From Pseudomonas bohemica (GTDB taxonomy: Bacteria; Pseudomonadota; Gammaproteobacteria; Pseudomonadales; Pseudomonadaceae), in the NCBI RefSeq assembly GCF_002934685.1, contig NZ_NKHL01000117.1, positions 169,001 through 233,000 on the forward strand: 64,000 nt of DNA. Direction: 5' to 3'. The notes beneath the pieces are model-generated. The model was not told the origin of the DNA. It saw only the letters and a list, made by a program, of their open reading frames with translations, and made no database searches. Of the stretch, positions 59,282 to 64,000 are shown piece after piece (position 1 is the stretch's first letter; each line of letters begins with the position of its first letter). The translations under genes and the position numbers were made by a program.

Positions 59282-59312
59282 ATAAAAAAAGCGACCCGCA
59301 GGTCGCTTGCTT
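59282..59312 (-). terminator. Rho-independent terminator after the porin gene
   Basis: On the minus strand AAGCGACC, loop TGCG, GGTCGC is followed by TTTTTTTATA. It lies 40 bases after the porin stop. Confidence 0.9.
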
Positions 59313-59351
59313 TGCAGCGCCTCGCCGTTCGTCAGGCGCCGAGGTTCACGG

Positions 59352-60590
59352 TCATTTGAAAACAACTGTGTACGAAAGGATTAACCGATTTTCGTCCAGT
59401 TGACCCGCCGCGTCGGAACGGACCATCGCGTTGCGCCAGCGCAGGCCGAAATTCTTCAGCGGACCACTCTGGATAACGTAGCTCACATCCAGATCACGCT
59501 CCCATTCCTTGGCGTCGCTGCCTGCCACGTCGAAACCGTCACCGCGCAGATACCGTGCCAGAAAGGTCAGGCCAGGTACGCCATAGCCCGCCATGTTGAT
59601 GTCGTAGCGTGCCTGCCAGGAGCGCTCTTGCGTACGGGTGAAGTCGAGGATCTGCACCACGTTGGCAACGTTGGGATCGGCATCGGCGAGATAGGGAAAT
59701 GGCGAATCGCCGCGGTTGTCCTGATAGCCGAGCCGCCAGGTATGCGAGCCCAGGTTTGCCGACAGCAGGATCGACGTCAGGCCGTTATCGATCTTGCCTG
59801 CGCGCTGCGCCCCGGCTTGCGACGAATCGAAATAGCCAAGGTTGCCACCCAGATTCCAGCTTCCCAGGGTCTGGGTTGCCAGCAGGCCGTAGTAGTTCTG
59901 TTGATAAACGTCTTCGAGTTCGGCCCTCCAGAACGACGCGGTCAGTTGAGGACTGAAGATGTAGGCCGCACTGGCGTAGTTGAAGCGATCGCTGCTGGCC
60001 GAATAGTTGCCGGTCAGGAAATCATCGTGGTTGCTGCTGGCGTTTCGATAGTTGACGCTGCGGAACTGTCCGGCATCGATCAGTACGTTGTCTATGTCCC
60101 TGGAAACGACAGTCGCGCCGTTGTAGATAGGCGGCAGGAGCCGCGCATCGCTGGACAGCAGCACCGGTGACTTGGGCATGAAGCCACCGACCTTCAGCTC
60201 GGTTTTCGCCACTTTAGCCTTGAATACGCCGGACAGGTCGCTGTATTCGCCAGGTCCGGCGTCGCCGAACGCATTGGGCAGCAGGCCGGTCCCCGCGCGG
60301 GCGTCCGAGGAATCGAGCTTCACCCCAAGGGCGGCATACAGATCCGCGCCAAACCCTATCGGGCCCTCGGTGTATCCGGACGTGGCGTTGAACATGAAGC
60401 CCTGCGCCCATTCCGCTCGCTTGGATTGGACCGCAGCATCCTGGCGAAAATCACGATTGAAGTAGAAGTTGCGCATGTCGAGCCTGACGCTACTGTCGCC
60501 AATGAAATCCGCTTTGACGGTGTACGGAAGCGTCACGATGGGAGCAAGACACGAAAGCGCGCAGACCCGCGCCAGGGGGAGCTTTTGCAT
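59352..60590 (-). CDS. OprD family outer-membrane porin
   Basis: A 412-residue, 18-strand OprD-type porin. After a signal peptide (MQKLPLARVCALSCLAPIV onward) the mature start DFIGDSSVRLDMRNFYFNRDF is diagnostic, as are YTEGPIGFGADLYAALGVKL, SDLSGVFKAKVAKTELKVGG and the C-terminal ENRLILSYTVVFK ending in aromatic/basic residues. OprD porins take up basic amino acids, small peptides or aromatic acids; the substrate is not readable. It is divergent from the thiolase gene, which suggests uptake of that cluster's substrate. The ATG at 60590 begins the signal peptide and replaces a far longer frame. Confidence 0.93.
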   Translation of the reverse strand: MQKLPLARVCALSCLAPIVTLPYTVKADFIGDSSVRLDMRNFYFNRDFRQDAAVQSKRAEWAQGFMFNATSGYTEGPIGFGADLYAALGVKLDSSDARAGTGLLPNAFGDAGPGEYSDLSGVFKAKVAKTELKVGGFMPKSPVLLSSDARLLPPIYNGATVVSRDIDNVLIDAGQFRSVNYRNASSNHDDFLTGNYSASSDRFNYASAAYIFSPQLTASFWRAELEDVYQQNYYGLLATQTLGSWNLGGNLGYFDSSQAGAQRAGKIDNGLTSILLSANLGSHTWRLGYQDNRGDSPFPYLADADPNVANVVQILDFTRTQERSWQARYDINMAGYGVPGLTFLARYLRGDGFDVAGSDAKEWERDLDVSYVIQSGPLKNFGLRWRNAMVRSDAAGQLDENRLILSYTVVFK

Positions 60591-60869
60591 GTGGAGATTC
60601 CCGATAATTGTTTTTATTAGGACTTCGGGCGCGAAAACGCCTTGAGCTGCGCCAGCATGGGCAGCGCGAGGGATGTTGGGTATTTGGATTTGGTTAAGCG
60701 GCGCTTGCACGCAGGAAAACATGGACGCTGAGCTGCCATGGTTAAGCAGTACGGAAGGCAGCCTTTCGCTAAACGAAATTGTCGGGCGCGTCAGGCGACG
60801 CCATGCTGGGTCAATCGCTATGCACTTGCCAACAATATGCACCTGCCAACAATAAAAGGTATCAGCGTT
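60591..60869. other. Divergent region between porin and thiolase genes
   Basis: It carries TGGTTAAGC twice (60691-60699 and 60739-60747) and the tandem 17-base repeat at 60819-60852. It probably contains promoters in both directions. Confidence 0.5.
60819..60852 (+). repeat. Tandem 17-base direct repeat before the thiolase gene
   Basis: TATGCACTTGCCAACAA (60819-60835) is followed at once by TATGCACCTGCCAACAA (60836-60852), with one mismatch. It ends 17 bases before the ATG. Possible regulator site or a 5'-UTR element. Confidence 0.75.
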
Positions 60870-62066
60870 ATGAAAGACGCCTTGATCGTCTCGCCCCTGA
60901 GATCACCTATCGGCAAATTCGGTGGCGCCCTTGCATCACTCAGCGCCGATCATCTGGCGGCCACCATGATTCGCAGCCTGATGAGCCGCCTGGACGTACC
61001 GGCGGACTCGCTGGACGAAGTCATCGTTTCCCAGTCCTACTCCAATAGCGAAGCCCCTTGCATGGGTCGCTACGCCGCCCTGCTCGGCGACTTGCCCCTT
61101 TCAGTGCCAGGCTACACGCTGGACCGCCGATGCGGTTCGGGCTTGCAGGCCATTGCTGACGCAGCGATGCATATCCAGACCGGACACGCCGAAGCGGTGA
61201 TGGTGGTCGGCGTGGAGAGCATGAGCAACATCGAGTACTACACCAACGATATGCGCTGGGGGGCTCGCGCTGGCAGCGTGAAGATGCACGACCGACTGGA
61301 ACGCGGTCGCGAGCGCTCCCAACCTGAATCTCGATTCGGGCGCATCTCGGGAATGCCGGAGACGGCCGAGAATCTTGCGCGTGACTATGGCATCAGTCGC
61401 GAGGACGCCGACCAGTTCGCCGTGCGCAGCCATCTGAACGCCGCTCGAGCGTGGCAAGAAGGACGCTTTGCCGACGAGGTCATCGCTCTGGAAGTGCCAC
61501 GCAAACGCGGTGCCAGCGAATGGGTGCGGATGGATGAGGGCATCCGCGCCGACGCCAACGTGGACAGCATGAAGGGCTTGCGCACACTGCTGCCTGAAGG
61601 CGTCTGCACGGCGGGTAATTCCAGCCAGCAAAATGACGCCGCCGCCGGCTGTCTGGTGGTCTCGCGCGAATACGCCGCACGCTATGGGTTGCAGCCCATT
61701 GCGCGTCTGGTTGACTGGGCTGCCGCAGGTTGCGATCCGGCGCGCATGGGCATCGGTCCCGTCCCCGCAGTCGCCAAGCTGTTGGAACGTACCGGCCTGG
61801 GTCTGGCCGACATGGATCTGATCGAGGTCAATGAAGCATTTGCCGCCCAGGCACTTGCCGTGCTGCGCGCCTGGGACATGCAAGATATTGATCGGGTCAA
61901 CGTCAATGGCTCCGGCATCTCGCTCGGCCATCCGATCGGCGCCACCGGCGTGCGCATCATGACCACACTGCTGCATGAAATGCGCCGACGGGACGTGCGC
62001 TATGGCCTGGAAACCATGTGCATTGGCGGCGGCCAAGGTATGGCCGCGCTTTTCGAGCGCGTGTGA
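60870..62066 (+). CDS. Thiolase (acetyl-CoA acetyltransferase family)
   Basis: A 398-residue thiolase. The nucleophile cysteine is in LDRRCGSGLQAIADA, the second active block VNEAFAAQALAVLRAW, the histidine in NGSGISLGHPIGATGVRI, and the C-terminal cysteine in CIGGGQGMAALFE. Activity should be condensation or cleavage of acyl-CoA with acetyl-CoA. The ATG at 60870 gives the standard N-terminus KDALIVSPLRSPIGKF; the longer frame runs through the repeat. It is followed after 13 bases by the alpha/beta hydrolase gene. Context with a porin, hydrolase and MBL protein points to catabolism rather than PHB synthesis. Confidence 0.93.
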   Translation: MKDALIVSPLRSPIGKFGGALASLSADHLAATMIRSLMSRLDVPADSLDEVIVSQSYSNSEAPCMGRYAALLGDLPLSVPGYTLDRRCGSGLQAIADAAMHIQTGHAEAVMVVGVESMSNIEYYTNDMRWGARAGSVKMHDRLERGRERSQPESRFGRISGMPETAENLARDYGISREDADQFAVRSHLNAARAWQEGRFADEVIALEVPRKRGASEWVRMDEGIRADANVDSMKGLRTLLPEGVCTAGNSSQQNDAAAGCLVVSREYAARYGLQPIARLVDWAAAGCDPARMGIGPVPAVAKLLERTGLGLADMDLIEVNEAFAAQALAVLRAWDMQDIDRVNVNGSGISLGHPIGATGVRIMTTLLHEMRRRDVRYGLETMCIGGGQGMAALFERV

Positions 62067-62079
62067 GGGAGGCATTTCC

Positions 62080-62940
62080 ATGCAATGGATCAAGGTCAAC
62101 GGTAATGTCCTGCGCTACGACTTGAGCTCCGATAACGGCCCCACCCTGGTCTTGATTCACGAAATGGGCGGTACGCTGGAGAGCTGGGACGCCATCTGCA
62201 GCGGTCTCGGTGACCGGTTCCGGATACTGCGTTACGACGTGCGTGGTTCAGGACTTTCCGAAAAAATCGTGGGCGAAACCACCATCGACGAGCAGGTCGA
62301 CGATCTTCATGGGTTACTGACGTCGCTGCACATCGAGGCGCCGATTGCGTTGGCGGGTGTGGCCGTTGGCGCTGCGATCGCCATTCGCTTCGCAGCCCGC
62401 TATCCACTGCTGGTCAGCCATCTGATTGGTTTTTCACCCGCGTGCGGCGTTGCACCTTCAGCAAGGGAGGCAACGCTGGCGCGAGCCACGGCGCTTCGGT
62501 ATGAAGGTTTGCGCGGCCTCATCCCGCAGCTACTCGACAAGACCTGGCCAGCGCCTTTGCGCAGCAATGCGCAGGCTTTCGAAAGCTTCAGCAACCGCTG
62601 GCTGAGCGCCGACCCGCAAAGCTTCGCCGCGATTTTTTCGATGCTGGCGCGCATGGAGCTCGATGACGATATACCCCGTTTACCATCGCGTACGGTATTG
62701 ATCGCAGGTGAGTACGACGGCCTGCGTCCGCCATCGGAGATCGCCAGGCTGGCGGCGCTGGCCAGCCATGTCGAAGCGGTGCATGTCGCCTCAGGGCACT
62801 TCATGCCGGTGCAGAGTCCACTGTGGGTCATGACCCTGCTCGAACAAACCATTCTCGACAACCGCTCAGGCTGCGACATCTACGACGAGTTCATCAGCCA
62901 GCCACAACACCGTGTATCACCGAGCGGCCACGCTGCCTGA
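62080..62940 (+). CDS. Alpha/beta-hydrolase fold protein lacking the nucleophile serine
   Basis: A 286-residue alpha/beta-hydrolase resembling 3-oxoadipate enol-lactonase (CatD/PcaD) in length and opening (LVLIHEMGGTLESWD, RYDVRGSGLSEK). The nucleophile elbow, normally GxSxG, reads G93-V-A-V-G97: the serine position is Ala95 (GCC at 62362-62364). The acid (GEYDGLRPP) and histidine (ASGHFMPVQSP) positions look intact. It is therefore either inactive as a hydrolase or uses another mechanism. A good ribosome site (GAGGGAGG) precedes the ATG. It is co-oriented with the thiolase and MBL genes. Confidence 0.87.
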   Translation: MQWIKVNGNVLRYDLSSDNGPTLVLIHEMGGTLESWDAICSGLGDRFRILRYDVRGSGLSEKIVGETTIDEQVDDLHGLLTSLHIEAPIALAGVAVGAAIAIRFAARYPLLVSHLIGFSPACGVAPSAREATLARATALRYEGLRGLIPQLLDKTWPAPLRSNAQAFESFSNRWLSADPQSFAAIFSMLARMELDDDIPRLPSRTVLIAGEYDGLRPPSEIARLAALASHVEAVHVASGHFMPVQSPLWVMTLLEQTILDNRSGCDIYDEFISQPQHRVSPSGHAA

Positions 62941-62964
62941 CTATAAGAAAAGAGGAAATCCACC

Positions 62965-63855
62965 ATGATGCAATCGCGCATGATCGGCGATGTCAAAGTC
63001 ACCCGAATTCTGGAATATGCAGGCCCTACTCATGATCCGGCGTTCCTGTTCCCTGACATCGATCGCAGCGTACTGGACGAACACCAGCAACTGATGGCAC
63101 CGAATCACTGGGTGCCCCACATGAACAAGCTGATCGTGACCATTCAGTTCTGGATCGTGCATGCAGGCAGCAACATCATCGTGGTAGATACCGGAGTCGG
63201 CAACTTCAAGCCCCGTGCCGGTATCCCGCGCATGAATATGCTCAACACGCTGGTGCGCGAGTGGATGATTGCCGCCGGAGCGCCGCCGGAAAAAGTCACC
63301 CATGTCGTACTCACTCACCTGCACGCCGACCATGTCGGCTGGAATACCACCTGGCAAGACAACCGCTGGGTACCGACCTTTCCCAACGCGCGTTATTACA
63401 TTCCCAAGGAAGACTTCGTTTTCTGCAAGGAAGGTAAAAACAAGGAACCTGGGGTCATCGATGTGTTTGGCGACTCGTTCTTCGACAGCGTTATGCCGAT
63501 CATCGATGAGGGCCTGGGCGTGATGATCGAACCGCCTCAGGAGATTGCCGACTGTCTGGTGGTCGAGCCTGCTCCTGGACACAGCCCTGGACAAGTTGCG
63601 TTCCGCATCCGCTCGCGGGGCGAAGAAGGCCTGTTCTGCGGCGATATCTTTCACAGCCCGTTGCAGATCGTGCGCCCGGACGTCAACTCCGGTTATTGCA
63701 TCTGGGCCGACACAGCCCGCAAGACGCGCCTGGATTTCCTCAACCGCGCGGCAGATCGCGAGGCGCTGCTCATGCCGGTGCATTTTGGCGAACCACATTG
63801 CGGTTATATCCGTCGCAATGGCGCAGGCTTCTACTTCGAACCAGCGCAGTGGTAA
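62965..63855 (+). CDS. MBL-fold metallo-hydrolase
   Basis: A 296-residue metallo-beta-lactamase-fold hydrolase. The metal motif is complete: H118, H120, D122 and H123 in LTHLHADHVGW, a further His in PAPGHSPGQ, Asp in FCGDIFHSP, and His in MPVHFGEPH. The fold is shared by AHL lactonases and other lactone or ester hydrolases; together with the enol-lactonase-like neighbour a lactone or thioester substrate is plausible. AGAGGAAAT gives a good ribosome site 7 bases before ATG 62965 (ATG 62968 is the alternative). The gene is the last of the visible cluster. Confidence 0.9.
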   Translation: MMQSRMIGDVKVTRILEYAGPTHDPAFLFPDIDRSVLDEHQQLMAPNHWVPHMNKLIVTIQFWIVHAGSNIIVVDTGVGNFKPRAGIPRMNMLNTLVREWMIAAGAPPEKVTHVVLTHLHADHVGWNTTWQDNRWVPTFPNARYYIPKEDFVFCKEGKNKEPGVIDVFGDSFFDSVMPIIDEGLGVMIEPPQEIADCLVVEPAPGHSPGQVAFRIRSRGEEGLFCGDIFHSPLQIVRPDVNSGYCIWADTARKTRLDFLNRAADREALLMPVHFGEPHCGYIRRNGAGFYFEPAQW

Positions 63856-63870
63856 ACCTGCGTTCCAGGC

Positions 63871-64000
63871 TGTGTAAAAACGTCACGAGCAAAGGCAAGA
63901 CACGGCAAAAACGGGCGGGGTCGCATCTGACTCCGGGTCTGCTGAATGAGCATTTTTCGCCCCTTTTCAACGCAGTATTGCCGAGCGCAGTCGTTTTTAC
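63871..64000. mobile_element. Inverted-end element, cut by the window edge
   Basis: TGTGTAAAAACGTC at 63871 faces GACTGCGCTC-type sequence ending CGTTTTTAC at 63992-64000; GTAAAAACG (63874-63882) and CGTTTTTAC are exact complements. The 130-base unit has no gene and begins 16 bases after the MBL stop. It is probably a MITE or an insertion-sequence end; the outer part of the right arm is beyond the window. Confidence 0.5.

Noticed and set aside
59352..60842. Longer form of the OprD porin starting at 60842
   Set aside because: The signal peptide starts at 60590; the extra 84 codons cross the divergent promoter region.
1..64000. CRISPR arrays, tRNA or rRNA genes
   Set aside because: No regularly spaced repeats and no tRNA-like cloverleaf or rRNA sequence were recognised by eye.

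Overview
The window is a chromosomal stretch from a Pseudomonas, most likely of the P. fluorescens complex. This rests on gene order, as I remember it from P. aeruginosa (idh, NUDIX, mnmA, hflD, purB, aceA, nuoA-N, then an MCP, a BqsRS-like pair and queD), on the fused nuoCD, on uniformly GC-rich third codon positions, and on many REP/REPIN palindromes with the core GTGGGAGTGAGCTTGCTC. No tRNA, rRNA, CRISPR array, prophage or complete insertion sequence was found; one mobile-element-like inverted end sits at the right edge.

Layout. 1-7,070: tail of monomeric isocitrate dehydrogenase, a NUDIX hydrolase, mnmA-hflD, purB, a ribosomal oxygenase with a GNAT acetyltransferase, and a very short secretin-like protein. 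7,626-8,951: isocitrate lyase, preceded by two inverted repeats resembling RccR operators. 9,434-24,353: the complete 13-gene respiratory complex I operon, with a Fur-box-like palindrome upstream and a structured spacer between nuoF and nuoG. 24,969-30,621 (minus): AI-2E-type transporter, a Cache-domain chemoreceptor, and a four-gene unit of two PepSY proteins, a response regulator and a histidine kinase that looks like bqsPQRS. 30,905-39,089: queD, an omptin-type surface protease, pepN, DUF2797 and DUF1315 proteins, rhomboid glpG, a metallophosphatase and nadK. 39,279-47,922: DUF1853, ArsB-like permease, two MFS transporters, a PLP deaminase-family enzyme and fadH, with a dense REPIN field around 44.5-45.9 kb. 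48,205-53,226: a TonB-dependent receptor, a membrane-anchored nitrilase-fold protein that lacks two of three catalytic residues, an AraC regulator and a 28-residue protein. 53,686-55,465: biosynthetic threonine deaminase ilvA behind what reads as a classical Ile/Thr attenuator. 55,754-60,590 (minus): DUF2242 lipoprotein, stand-alone aroA, an NAD-dependent epimerase and an OprD-family porin. 60,870-63,855: thiolase, an alpha/beta hydrolase whose nucleophile serine is replaced by alanine, and an MBL-fold hydrolase; with the divergent porin these look like a small uncharacterised catabolic cluster.

How the genes work together. The first 24 kb centres on the isocitrate branch point (isocitrate dehydrogenase versus isocitrate lyase) and on NADH oxidation by complex I. 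The middle is largely housekeeping (tRNA modification, peptide turnover, NADP synthesis) mixed with envelope and sensing functions. The right third is more accessory. The most interesting non-coding signals are the ilvA leader attenuator (53,686-53,797), the paired TGTAGTG/CACTACA sites before aceA, a BqsR-box-like repeat before the PepSY/TCS unit, the Fur-like palindrome before nuoA and a tandem 17-bp repeat just before the thiolase gene. Everything here was read by eye; family names and P. aeruginosa gene orders come from memory and were not searched.
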